From contig JADGPO010000072.1 of NCBI GenBank assembly GCA_017882405.1, forward strand, positions 11,519-75,518: DNA of 64,000 nucleotides, read 5' to 3'. Of the stretch, positions 43,777 to 51,728 are shown one piece after another; within the stretch, counting starts at the first letter, position 1; every line of letters begins with the position of its first letter. A program made the position numbers and the translations under genes. A model generated the notes under the pieces. It did no database searches. It worked only from the letters and a program-made list of their open reading frames with translations, and was not told the origin of the DNA. The DNA is from Solirubrobacteraceae bacterium (GTDB lineage Bacteria > Actinomycetota > Thermoleophilia > Solirubrobacterales > Solirubrobacteraceae).

Positions 43777-44256
43777 ATGAGAAGCTCACATTTCCGGCGC
43801 ATGGCGGCGACGCTCGCCGGCTGCGTGGTTGCGCTGGCGCTGACTGCCTGCGGAGGCTCCAGCGCCACCGAGAAGGACGTGATCGCCCGCGGCAACGCGA
43901 TCTGCTCCAACGCTGTGAGCTCGGTGCGCGCCGTCGTGCCCCCGCCGAAGGGCAACACCTCCGGCACCGCGCTGAGCGGGTACTTCGGGCGGCTGCTGCC
44001 GATCGTGAACAAGGAGGTCTCGGAGCTGCGCAAGCTGCCGCGACCCAGCACCGACAAGGCGCTGCTGAACAGCTATATCGACGCGGTCACCAAGGCCGGG
44101 GACACGTACAAGCAGTTGGTGGCGGCCGCTCACCGCAACGACATCCAATCCGTGGCCAAGTACCTCAGCGCCCTGCGCGCCAGTCCGGCGCAGTCCCTGG
44201 CTCAGCGCTATGGGATGAGCCAGTGCGCCGCGGCCGCCGGCACCGCCAGTCCCTGA
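43777..44256 (+). CDS. Small lipoprotein of unknown function
   Basis: The 159-residue product begins MRSSHFRRMAATLAGCVVAL and has a lipobox LTAC, so it is probably lipid-anchored. The mature part is helical with two further Cys (NAICSNAV near the start and MSQCAAAA near the end) likely to form one disulfide. Many actinobacteria have such helical lipoproteins of unknown role. ATG 43765 is an alternative start. It ends 85 bases before the tungstate-type operon and could be upstream of it, but the palindrome in between suggests a separate promoter for the latter. Confidence 0.7.
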   Translation: MRSSHFRRMAATLAGCVVALALTACGGSSATEKDVIARGNAICSNAVSSVRAVVPPPKGNTSGTALSGYFGRLLPIVNKEVSELRKLPRPSTDKALLNSYIDAVTKAGDTYKQLVAAAHRNDIQSVAKYLSALRASPAQSLAQRYGMSQCAAAAGTASP

Positions 44257-44302
44257 CCGGCCGGTTGTCAGCGTAGGCACCACCGGCGCCTTCCAAGTCC
44301 AA

Positions 44303-44324
44303 CCTAGGCACTGCCTAGGCAGTG
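44303..44324. promoter_or_regulatory. Palindromic operator ahead of the tungstate-type operon
   Basis: CACTGCCTAGGCAGTG (44309-44324) is a perfect 16-bp palindrome. The octamer CCTAGGCA occurs twice here (44303-44310 and 44314-44321), 11 bases apart, so two overlapping dimer sites may exist. It ends 17 bases before the ATG at 44342, where a bound protein or an RNA hairpin could control the operon. It does not resemble the ModE consensus that I know. Confidence 0.55.
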
Positions 44325-44341
44325 GGGGTTATATTGGCCCG

Positions 44342-46423
44342 ATGAGCCAAACCTCCCCAATCCTTCGCCGGCGGCCGAGTTCCGCACGCCGGCGGCTGCC
44401 GGCGCCCGTCCTCGGGCTGCTGGCCGCAGCGGTGATGCTGCTGGCGCCCTCGCTGGCCAGCGCCGACAGCGCCTCGACGCTGAGCGTGGTCGGCACCAGC
44501 GATGTCGCCGATTCCGGCCTGATGCCGAACCTGATCCAGCCGGCGTTCTCCGCCGCCTTCCCGCAGTTCACGTTCAAATACACCGGATCGGCCACCGGCA
44601 CGGCCATCAGTAACGCCGAGAACGGCTCCGGCGGACCGAGCGTGCTGATCGTGCACGCCGCCTCGCTGGAGAACCAGTTCGTCGGGGGCGGCTTCTCGTA
44701 CAACAACCAGTACGGCAACGCGATCTTCCGCAACGACTTCGTGCTCGCCGGCCCGACCGCCGACGCCACCCACGCCAGCGTGGCCTCCAACGGCGCCAAC
44801 AACATCGCCCAGGCGTTCGCCGACGTCGCGAAAGCCGGAGTGGCCGGCAACGCCACCTTCTTCACCCGGGGAGGCGCGACCACCGCCGCCGGCACCGTCG
44901 TCGCCGAGCATGGGTACTGGCAGCTGGTCAACAACGCCGGCCTCACGCCCGCGGGCGTTTCGCTGTGCACCGTGTCCGCAGCCGACGGCGGCGGCATGTC
45001 GCCGATCAACACAGCCGTGCAGGCCACGTCCGGCCAGCCCTGTCCCGACAGCGGAACGGTCAGCCTCCCCGCCAATCTGCCGTCGTGGTACAAGATCAAC
45101 GCCGGTAACCAGGCCGCCAACGTCATCGCCACCAATGCCTGCACCGGCGCCGGCGTCGTGGCCAACGGCTGCTATTCGCTGACTGACCGCAGCACCTATG
45201 ACTTCCTGGCGTCGGGGACCGACCCCGCGGGCACGATCCCAGGCCTGAAGATCGTCACGCGTGACAACAGCGCCTCGGCTCCGGGGGGCGCCAACGCGCT
45301 GATCAACTACTTCCACGCCTACATCATCAACCCGTCCAAGCCGGGACAGTCGGTCAACCTGACCGCCGCTCAGGACTTCGTCAACTTCCTGACGTCACCG
45401 ACGCTCCAGGCCCGGATCAAGAACTACCTGCCGGGCGTCGACCCGGGCGGTCCTCCGTTCGTCGCCGACGCGTCGCCGACGATCACCGCAACCGGCTTCC
45501 CGAGCACCGTGACCACCGGCGCGCCGGTGACCGTGACCGGGCAGGTGATCAACAATGAGATCGGCTACCCGGCGATCGACCACAAGACCGTGTCGATCGA
45601 TCAGCTGGGAGGACTCACGCCGCTTGCCGTCGCCTCCGGCCCGACCGATGCCAACGGTCACTACAGCATCACGTTCACACCGCGCTCCAGCGGCTCCTTC
45701 CAGGTCTCCACGGGCTTGATCTCGCAGATCGAGGACGCGACCCTGAACCCGCCGTACGGAGACATCCTGTCGCCGGCCGCCTCGGGCTCGTCAGCGGTGG
45801 CGGTCAACGCAACGGCCGCGATCACCAAAGCGACGACCTCCCCTGGCTCCGTGAAGGTGTCGGGCACAATCGGACCGGCAGCTGTCGACACGAAGGCCAC
45901 GGTGACGCTGCTGGCTCGCAAGAAGAGCTCGAAGGGCGCCTTCAAGACGGTCGCCACACAGTCCCTGAAGCCCGGCGACTCGGCGTTCTCCGTCACCGGC
46001 GCGCTGGCCAACGGCTCGTGGACCATCGAGGTGCAGTACTCCGATCCCGGAGCCTTCAACACGGCTACGAGTGCGACGCGCAACGTGACCGTGCCGGTGG
46101 CGAAGGGACCGAAGCTCGGCTACAAGAAGCTGACGATCAAGAAGGGCGTGGTCACCCTGACCGGGACGCTGAGCGTGGCGCCGAAGGGCTCCCGCGCCAC
46201 GGTCCGGTTGTATGCGCTCACCCTGAACAAGCTCGGGAAGAAGGCCTCGGGCAAGAAGTCCAAGTTCCGCCAGGTCGCCAAGGCGACCGTCAAGGCGGGC
46301 AAGAAGACGTTCGCGCTCAAGCACAGGTTCAAGCGGGGATACCGCTACGTGCTGAAGATCCAATACACCCACACGGGCCAGAAGACGACCAACTCGAAGT
46401 TACGAAACGTGTCCATACATTGA
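44342..46423 (+). CDS. TupA-like tungstate-binding protein with C-terminal extension
   Basis: The 693-residue exported protein has a signal peptide (cleavage near SLASA) and a TupA-type solute-binding domain at about residues 45-372: TSDVADSGLMPNLIQPAFSA, YTGSATGTAISNAENG, VLIVHAASLE, FRNDFVLAGP, CYSLTDRSTYDFL and INYFHAYIINPSKPGQSVNL. This is the TupA layout rather than PstS or ModA. Typical TupA ends here at about 280-320 residues. This one adds ~320 residues with two or more Ig/Big-type beta domains and a very basic Lys-rich C-terminus (LNKLGKKASGKKSKFRQVAK), perhaps wall-bound. Confidence 0.8.
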   Translation: MSQTSPILRRRPSSARRRLPAPVLGLLAAAVMLLAPSLASADSASTLSVVGTSDVADSGLMPNLIQPAFSAAFPQFTFKYTGSATGTAISNAENGSGGPSVLIVHAASLENQFVGGGFSYNNQYGNAIFRNDFVLAGPTADATHASVASNGANNIAQAFADVAKAGVAGNATFFTRGGATTAAGTVVAEHGYWQLVNNAGLTPAGVSLCTVSAADGGGMSPINTAVQATSGQPCPDSGTVSLPANLPSWYKINAGNQAANVIATNACTGAGVVANGCYSLTDRSTYDFLASGTDPAGTIPGLKIVTRDNSASAPGGANALINYFHAYIINPSKPGQSVNLTAAQDFVNFLTSPTLQARIKNYLPGVDPGGPPFVADASPTITATGFPSTVTTGAPVTVTGQVINNEIGYPAIDHKTVSIDQLGGLTPLAVASGPTDANGHYSITFTPRSSGSFQVSTGLISQIEDATLNPPYGDILSPAASGSSAVAVNATAAITKATTSPGSVKVSGTIGPAAVDTKATVTLLARKKSSKGAFKTVATQSLKPGDSAFSVTGALANGSWTIEVQYSDPGAFNTATSATRNVTVPVAKGPKLGYKKLTIKKGVVTLTGTLSVAPKGSRATVRLYALTLNKLGKKASGKKSKFRQVAKATVKAGKKTFALKHRFKRGYRYVLKIQYTHTGQKTTNSKLRNVSIH

Positions 46424-46428
46424 GGCAC

Positions 46429-47973
46429 GTGGCGCTTGCGCGTAGACGGATCAGGCAGGATCTGCCGGCCAACCGCCGTCCCGGGATCTCCCCGGGGCGG
46501 CGGTTCGCGTTGGCGCTCGGGCTGGCGCTCGCGCAGCTCGGATCGGCGGGCGCCGCCTCGGCCGACAGCGGCTCGGCGCCGATGGTCACGGCGACGATCT
46601 ATGCCTCCGGCGGCGGCACCAGCAGCGAGTCCGTCTCCTCGTCACAGCTGCTGGCCGACCCGCAGCACTGCCCCGCGTACTCGCAGACGCAGATGGATCA
46701 GCACAGCGCGTCGGGCACGACCTCGACGGGGCTCCCCCAGGAGCATGGCTCGGGAACCGGCACCTGGTCGGTGGCGACGATCCTGGGCTGCCTACAGCCG
46801 CAGGTCTCACCGAGCGACGTCACCGGGATCACGATCCTCAACAGCGACGGCTCCCCCCAGGCATCCCAGGGCTCGCAGCTGACGCCCCCCGACCTCGCCA
46901 CCCCGAGCGACTTCCAGCCCAACACGGACTCTCCCGTCGTCTCCAATCTCGGATCCTCGTTTCAGTACAACCGCCCGTGGCGCGGCCAGAGCGACGATTT
47001 CAATGCCAACGATCAGGTGACGAGCACCGATCCGATCTCGATCGAGGTCTTCGAGGGGCCGCCGCTGGCCGTCAGCGCCACGGCCTCGCCATCGACCGTG
47101 GCCGCGGGCAGCAGCCTGAGCTTCAGCGCGCAGGTGTCCGGCAACCAGGGGTCCGCGCTCACCTACGACTGGAGCTTCGGCGACAACCTGCCGGATTCAT
47201 CGCAGGCGAGTTCAGCGGTCACCTACACCGATGCCGGCAGCTATACGGTCAGGCTCGAGGTGACCGATACCAACGGCGGGGGCGGCGGGACCACCGTGCC
47301 GATCACCGTCACCGGCTCGTCCGGCGCGACGCCGCCGCCGGCCACCGCGTCCACCCCGAAGACGAGCACGGGGCCGGCCGGAACGGGCGCGAATCCCAAC
47401 GGCGACGCGCACGGAACCACGGGCGGCAACGGCAAGGGGAACGGCAAGCAGCCCAGCAACGGCAACGGGAACCACAACGGCAAGCCATCGCAGGATCAGA
47501 CCGGGGCACCGTCGCCCAGCTCGTCGCATCATCAGAAGCCGTCGGGCTCGGGCACCGGCCCCACCGGCGGATCGGGCGGCTCCAGCGGTGGCAGTGGTGC
47601 AGGCGGATCCGGCTCCCCGTCGGCAACGACCCCATCGTCCTCGACCCCTCAGCCCCATCCCGCCAGCGGCGGCCACCCCGCCGGCCACGGCGCTCCGACC
47701 CACACCCGGCCGTCGTCGACCACCGCCAAGTCTGGTCAACTGGTCACCGGGCGCCTGGTCGCCGACGTCACTCCGCTGTCGGCCGGCGCCAGCCCGCTCG
47801 TGCAACGATCTCCCGGCAGCGCCGCAGCGGCTCCGCAGCGACCCAGGCCGAGCACGAGTTCGCCGCTGGCGGTGATCGGCGGCGGCCTGGCGATCGTCCT
47901 CCTGCTGGGCCTCGGCGCGGGGCGCGAGCTGCTCGGTCCGGGCTGGTGGCGGACGCTGCGATTCAGCAGCTGA
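46429..47973 (+). CDS. Membrane-anchored PKD-domain protein
   Basis: The product (about 514 residues) has a signal segment (RRFALALGLALAQLGSAGAA), an N-terminal exported domain, and a PKD fold at about 215-310 (AVSATASPSTVAAGSSLSFS, LTYDWSFGDNLPDSSQASSA, YTDAGSYTVRLEVTDTNGGG). A long low-complexity Gly/Asn/Ser/Pro/His linker follows, then a C-terminal membrane helix (LAVIGGGLAIVLLLGLGAG). It is thus tethered outside the membrane. The GTG at 46429 or the TTG at 46420, overlapping the stop of the previous gene, is the start. Lying between binding protein and ExbB-like gene, it may be the element that the proton channel acts on. Confidence 0.75.
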   Translation: MALARRRIRQDLPANRRPGISPGRRFALALGLALAQLGSAGAASADSGSAPMVTATIYASGGGTSSESVSSSQLLADPQHCPAYSQTQMDQHSASGTTSTGLPQEHGSGTGTWSVATILGCLQPQVSPSDVTGITILNSDGSPQASQGSQLTPPDLATPSDFQPNTDSPVVSNLGSSFQYNRPWRGQSDDFNANDQVTSTDPISIEVFEGPPLAVSATASPSTVAAGSSLSFSAQVSGNQGSALTYDWSFGDNLPDSSQASSAVTYTDAGSYTVRLEVTDTNGGGGGTTVPITVTGSSGATPPPATASTPKTSTGPAGTGANPNGDAHGTTGGNGKGNGKQPSNGNGNHNGKPSQDQTGAPSPSSSHHQKPSGSGTGPTGGSGGSSGGSGAGGSGSPSATTPSSSTPQPHPASGGHPAGHGAPTHTRPSSTTAKSGQLVTGRLVADVTPLSAGASPLVQRSPGSAAAAPQRPRPSTSSPLAVIGGGLAIVLLLGLGAGRELLGPGWWRTLRFSS

Positions 47974-48000
47974 TCCGCCCGTCCGTCACCATCCGGACCG

Positions 48001-48663
48001 ATGGATCTTGCCTACGCATTGAGTAGCCACGCCGTCGACGAGGCGATCTTCCACGTCTCGAGCGTCCTGCAGGTTCCCGTGCTCATCCTGGCCCTGCTGG
48101 CGCTTGCGCTGGTGATCTTCGAGCTGGGCAGCTTCGCGATCGAAGTGCGCGGCCGGCGGCGACGGCGCTTCGACGCGCTCACCGAGGGCGCCGAGCAGGC
48201 CCGCTCAAAGCTGGTCGCCGACGACCGCGAGGGCGCCGCCGCGGTCGTCGGCGGCGTGGCCACCAGCTCGGCGATGGCCGGCACGTTGGCCTTCATCGTC
48301 CAGCACGCCCGCCGGGCCGGCGCCGAGCACCAGATAAACAAGGCGCTGGCGGATTTCGACTTCGACGCTCAGCGGCGGCTGGCACGCACCCGGCTGCTGG
48401 TCCGCGCCGGCCCGGCGCTTGGGCTGATGGGCACGCTGATCCCCCTGTCGCCCGCGCTCACCGGCCTGGCCAACGGCAACACCACCGCGCTGACCCAGAA
48501 CCTGCGCATCGCCTTCAGCGTGACCGTCGTCGGCCTGCTGATCGGCGCCGTGGCCTTCGGGCTGTCGCTCACCCGCGATCGCATGTACGGCCAGGACCTG
48601 TCAGACCTGGAGTACCTCGCCGCCGTGATCTCCGATCCGACCCCCACCGAGGCGCCGGCATGA
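48001..48663 (+). CDS. MotA/TolQ/ExbB proton-channel family protein
   Basis: The 220-residue membrane protein has a first helix (VPVLILALLALALVIFELGS), a large cytoplasmic segment with RRRRRFDALTEGAEQARSKL, and two C-terminal helices, LVRAGPALGLMGTLIPLSPA and LRIAFSVTVVGLLIGAVAFG. This is the ExbB/TolQ signature (GLMGTLI and TTAVGL-like). Such proteins form a proton channel that drives an ExbD/TolR partner. Here the next gene, DUF2149, overlaps by 4 bp and is the natural partner. In a monoderm actinobacterium there is no TonB target, so the driven component is unknown. Confidence 0.82.
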   Translation: MDLAYALSSHAVDEAIFHVSSVLQVPVLILALLALALVIFELGSFAIEVRGRRRRRFDALTEGAEQARSKLVADDREGAAAVVGGVATSSAMAGTLAFIVQHARRAGAEHQINKALADFDFDAQRRLARTRLLVRAGPALGLMGTLIPLSPALTGLANGNTTALTQNLRIAFSVTVVGLLIGAVAFGLSLTRDRMYGQDLSDLEYLAAVISDPTPTEAPA

Positions 48664-48995
48664 TCTCCGTCACTCCCCGCGCGCGCAACCGCGAGGACCG
48701 CGCCGGCGACCCGCTCGACGGTCTGGTCAACCTGTTCGACCTGGGAATCGTGCTGTCGGTCGCCTTCCTGTTGGCGGCGCTGTCGTCGCTGCACCTCGGA
48801 GGGACCATCACCAAGCACGGCCTGCGGGCCAACACCGCCAAGCAGATCTACATCAAGAAGGGTCAGACGGTGGCGCCGCTGCCCAAGCCGGGGGCGCGCA
48901 CGATCGGCCGCGGCACCCAGGCGGGCGTCGTCTACCGGCTGGCCAACGGCCAGCTCGTCTACGTGCAACAGCCCCCCGAGCAGCCTCAAAAATGA
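48660..48995 (+). CDS. DUF2149 protein, ExbD-like partner
   Basis: The 111-residue protein has one N-terminal membrane helix (NLFDLGIVLSVAFLLAALSS) after a short cytoplasmic segment with DPLDGLVNLFD, then a small exported domain (VAPLPKPGARTIGRGTQAGV). This is the DUF2149 pattern. The acidic residue at the start of the helix (FDLG) is placed like the proton-carrying Asp of ExbD/TolR, which supports an ExbD-like role; that is inference. Coupled to the ExbB-like gene by ATGA and followed one base later by the first permease. Confidence 0.78.
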   Translation: MISVTPRARNREDRAGDPLDGLVNLFDLGIVLSVAFLLAALSSLHLGGTITKHGLRANTAKQIYIKKGQTVAPLPKPGARTIGRGTQAGVVYRLANGQLVYVQQPPEQPQK

Positions 48996-48996
48996 C

Positions 48997-49719
48997 ATGG
49001 CCTACCTCTGGGGTCTGATCAAGGGCGCGATCCCGATGATCGTGCACGGCGACTCCTACCTGTTCGGCCTGGTCTGGGTCACGATCAAGGTGGCGATCGT
49101 CTCCACCGCCGCGGCGCTGGTGATCGGGCTGCCCATCGGTCTGACGCTCGGCCTGGGCCGCTTCCGCGGGCGGCGCGCGCTGCAGATCCTCGCCAACGCG
49201 AGCCTCGCCCTGCCGCCGGTCGTCGTCGGCATTGCGGTCCTGCTCTTCATCCTTCCGCAGGCCGCGTTCGGCTCGCTGCGCATCGAGTTCACGCTGCAGG
49301 CCGTGTACGTGGCCCAGACGTTCCTGGCGCTGCCCTACATCGTCGCGCTCACGCCGGCGGCGATCCAGGGGCTGGCCCCCGGTCTGCTGGACCAGGCGCG
49401 CGCGCTCGGGGCCGGCCGGCGACAGCTCGCGGCGCTCGCCCTGCGTGAGGCCAAGATCGGCGTGATCGCCGCCGTGATCGGGGCGCTGGGAGCCGCCATC
49501 TCGGAGGTCGGCGCGGTGGTGATCGTCGGCGGCAACCGCGTGGACGAGTCGCAGACCCTGGCCAGCGCGCTGCTGGCGAACTTCACCTACCAACCCAATG
49601 ATCCGCAGGAGACCGCGATCGCGCTCCTGCTGCTGGCGATGATCCTGGTGCTGATGGGCGCGCTCACCGTGCTTCAGCAGCGCACCCGCGGAGTCCAGCT
49701 GCGCTTCCGGACGGGCTGA
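48997..49719 (+). CDS. Tungstate-type ABC transporter permease 1
   Basis: The 240-residue integral membrane protein has about five helices and the ABC permease EAA-type loop (LAPGLLDQARALGAGRRQLA followed by LALREAKIGVIAAVIGALGA). It resembles TupB: GLPIGLTLGLGRFRGRRALQ, NASLALPPVVVGIAVL and SEVGAVVIVGGN. It starts one base after the DUF2149 stop and abuts permease 2 directly. Together with permease 2 it probably forms a heterodimeric channel for tungstate or a related oxyanion. Confidence 0.87.
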   Translation: MAYLWGLIKGAIPMIVHGDSYLFGLVWVTIKVAIVSTAAALVIGLPIGLTLGLGRFRGRRALQILANASLALPPVVVGIAVLLFILPQAAFGSLRIEFTLQAVYVAQTFLALPYIVALTPAAIQGLAPGLLDQARALGAGRRQLAALALREAKIGVIAAVIGALGAAISEVGAVVIVGGNRVDESQTLASALLANFTYQPNDPQETAIALLLLAMILVLMGALTVLQQRTRGVQLRFRTG

Positions 49720-50439
49720 GTGACCCTCATCTGGAATGAGCTCAAGGACGCCGTGCCGATGATCCTGCACGGCAACCCGACTCTGCTCAACGTGATCTGG
49801 TTCACGCTGCAGGTGGCGGCGGTGGCGACCGCGATCGCAACCGTGATCGGGCTGCCGATCGGGCTGGCGATCGGGCTCGGGCGGTTCCGAGGCCGGCGGA
49901 TGGCCCAGGCGATCGCCAACGCCAGCCTCGCACTGCCGCCGGCGCTGGTGGGCGCGGTGCTGTTCCTCGCCTGCGCCGGGGGCGCCCCGCTCAGCTCGCT
50001 GCAGCTGATCGGGACCCGGCGCGTAGTCTTCGTCGCCCAGACGATCCTGGCGCTGCCCTACACCGTCGCGCTGACCGCCGCCGCCGTCCAGGGACTGCCG
50101 CCCGGGCTGCTAGCTCAGGCGCGGCTGCTCGGCGCGCGGCGCCCGCAGCTGTTCCTGCTGGCACTGCGCGAGGCGCGGATCGGGGTGATGGCAGCGATCA
50201 TCGCCGCGCTTGGCACGGCGCTCTCCGAGGTCGCGGCGATCGCGATCGTCGGCGGCAACATCTACGGCTATAACCAGACGCTGGCCAGCGCCACCCTGTA
50301 CGAGGTCAATGGCGGGCGCTATGCGGACGCGGTGGCGATCGCGATCGTCCTGGCGGGGATGATCCTGATCCTGATGTGCGGCCTGGGCGTGCTGCAGCAG
50401 CGCGTCGGCATCCGCCTGCGCTTTCGCCCGGCGACGTGA
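49720..50439 (+). CDS. Tungstate-type ABC transporter permease 2
   Basis: This 239-residue protein is a paralogue of permease 1 along its whole length: GLPIGLAIGLGRFRGRRMAQ, NASLALPPALVGAVLF, LALREARIGVMAAIIAALGT and SEVAAIAIVGGN line up with the first copy. It starts GTG immediately after the stop of permease 1. Known Tup systems use one TupB gene as a homodimer; a tandem pair suggests heterodimer formation after duplication. Its stop overlaps the GTG of the ATPase gene. Confidence 0.87.
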   Translation: MTLIWNELKDAVPMILHGNPTLLNVIWFTLQVAAVATAIATVIGLPIGLAIGLGRFRGRRMAQAIANASLALPPALVGAVLFLACAGGAPLSSLQLIGTRRVVFVAQTILALPYTVALTAAAVQGLPPGLLAQARLLGARRPQLFLLALREARIGVMAAIIAALGTALSEVAAIAIVGGNIYGYNQTLASATLYEVNGGRYADAVAIAIVLAGMILILMCGLGVLQQRVGIRLRFRPAT

Positions 50440-51377
50440 CGGCCACCCGCCCCGAGGCCGACGTGCTGCTGAGCGCCGAGCAGGTCAGCGTGCGCCGCGA
50501 CAAGCGCGAGGTCGTGCACGAGGTCAGCCTGGAGCTTCGCCGGGGCGAGCTGGTCGCGCTGCTGGGTCCCAACGGGGCCGGCAAGAGCACACTGCTGGAC
50601 GCGCTGGCCGGGGCGCTGGAGCCGGCGGCGGGTTCGATCGAGCGCCACGGACGGGTGGCGATCGCGCTGCAGGCGCCCGACCTGGCGCGTCGCAGCGTGC
50701 TGGCCAACGTCACGCTGGCGCTCACCTGGTGGGGGGTCCCGAAGGCCGAGCACGCAGCCCGCGCACGCGCGGCTCTGCGCGCCCTGAGCGCCGAGGAGCT
50801 CTCGTCGCGCGCGGCGGCGACGCTGTCGGGCGGCGAGCGCCGGCGGGTGCACCTGGCCCGGGTGCTGGCCGTCGCACCCGACGTCCTGCTGCTCGACGAG
50901 CCGTTCGCCGGCCTGGACGCCGAGACGCGCGGCAACCTGCTGGCCGACGCCGTCTCGGCGCTGCGCTCGGACTCGCGCACGACGCTGGTGGTCGTGCACG
51001 ACCGTGCCGAGGCGTGGGCGCTGGCCGACCGCCTGCTGGTGATGATCGACGGCCGCCTGGTCGCCGCGGGGCCGCCCCGCGAGCTGCTGGAGCATCCTCC
51101 GACCGCGGAGGTCGCCCGCTTCCTCGGGTACGACGGAACGCTGCGCGAGGACGGGGCCGAGCTGCTGACCCGTCCACCACACGTGCGACTTGACCCCGAC
51201 GGGCCGCTGCAGGCGAAGGTGACGAGCGCGGTGGCCCTCGAGGACGGCTTCCGGCTGGAACTCAAGCTCGAGGCCGGGCGGCTGTTCTGCGTCTCGCCGT
51301 TACCCGCCCCGCGCGTTGGCGACGACGTGCGGGTGCACGTCGACGGCGGCGCACGCTTTCCCGCGGAGCCCGCTTGA
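50436..51377 (+). CDS. Tungstate/molybdate-type ABC transporter ATPase
   Basis: The 313-residue ATPase has Walker A LLGPNGAGKST, Q-loop region AIALQAPDLA, signature LSGGERRRVHLARVLA, Walker B VLLLDEPFAGLD and the H-loop in TTLVVVHDRAEA. The C-terminal ~80 residues look like a TOBE/Mop oxyanion-sensing domain (LQAKVTSAVALEDGFRLELK), which would give substrate feedback as in ModC. The GTG at 50436 overlaps the stop of permease 2 (GTGA). It powers the transporter from the cytoplasm and ends the operon. Confidence 0.88.
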   Translation: MTATRPEADVLLSAEQVSVRRDKREVVHEVSLELRRGELVALLGPNGAGKSTLLDALAGALEPAAGSIERHGRVAIALQAPDLARRSVLANVTLALTWWGVPKAEHAARARAALRALSAEELSSRAAATLSGGERRRVHLARVLAVAPDVLLLDEPFAGLDAETRGNLLADAVSALRSDSRTTLVVVHDRAEAWALADRLLVMIDGRLVAAGPPRELLEHPPTAEVARFLGYDGTLREDGAELLTRPPHVRLDPDGPLQAKVTSAVALEDGFRLELKLEAGRLFCVSPLPAPRVGDDVRVHVDGGARFPAEPA

Positions 51378-51398
51378 CGGCTTTGCGATGCTGAAGTC

Positions 51399-51728
51399 AT
51401 GAGCGACCGGCAGCCTGAATGCACCCACCTGAGCAGCATCGAGGTCACCGAGCTGCCCGCGGCCGTCGCCGGCTGCGAGGACTGCCTGCGTGAGGGCGGC
51501 GTGTGGATGCACCTGCGCATCTGCCTCCAGTGCGGGCACGTCGGCTGCTGCGACGATTCGCCCGCACGGCACGCCACCGCCCACGCCGGGGCCACCAGCC
51601 ATCCGATCATCCGCTCGCTGGAGCCCGGCGAGGAGTGGAGCTGGTGCTTCGTCGACCAGCTGGCGATGCTGATCCCCCAGGTCACCGGCCAGACGCGCAT
51701 CCCGCCGTCACCGATGCTGTCCCGGTGA
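51399..51728 (+). CDS. UBP-type zinc-finger protein
   Basis: The 109-residue protein is almost entirely a ZnF-UBP domain: ECTHLSSI, GCEDCLREGGVWMHLRICLQ, CGHVGCCDDSPARHATAH, TSHPIIRSLEPGEEWSWCFV. The Cys/His ligands for zinc are complete. In eukaryotes this fold binds ubiquitin C-termini; in bacteria it stands alone or next to redox proteins, as here. Its stop overlaps the GTG of the receiver-FAD reductase gene, so the two are coupled. Confidence 0.88.
   Translation: MSDRQPECTHLSSIEVTELPAAVAGCEDCLREGGVWMHLRICLQCGHVGCCDDSPARHATAHAGATSHPIIRSLEPGEEWSWCFVDQLAMLIPQVTGQTRIPPSPMLSR

Noticed and set aside
47380..47700. Repetitive text within the PKD gene, considered as a possible tandem-repeat array or CRISPR
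   Set aside because: It is codon-level Gly/Asn/Ser/Pro/His low complexity in a linker, without regular repeat-spacer structure.
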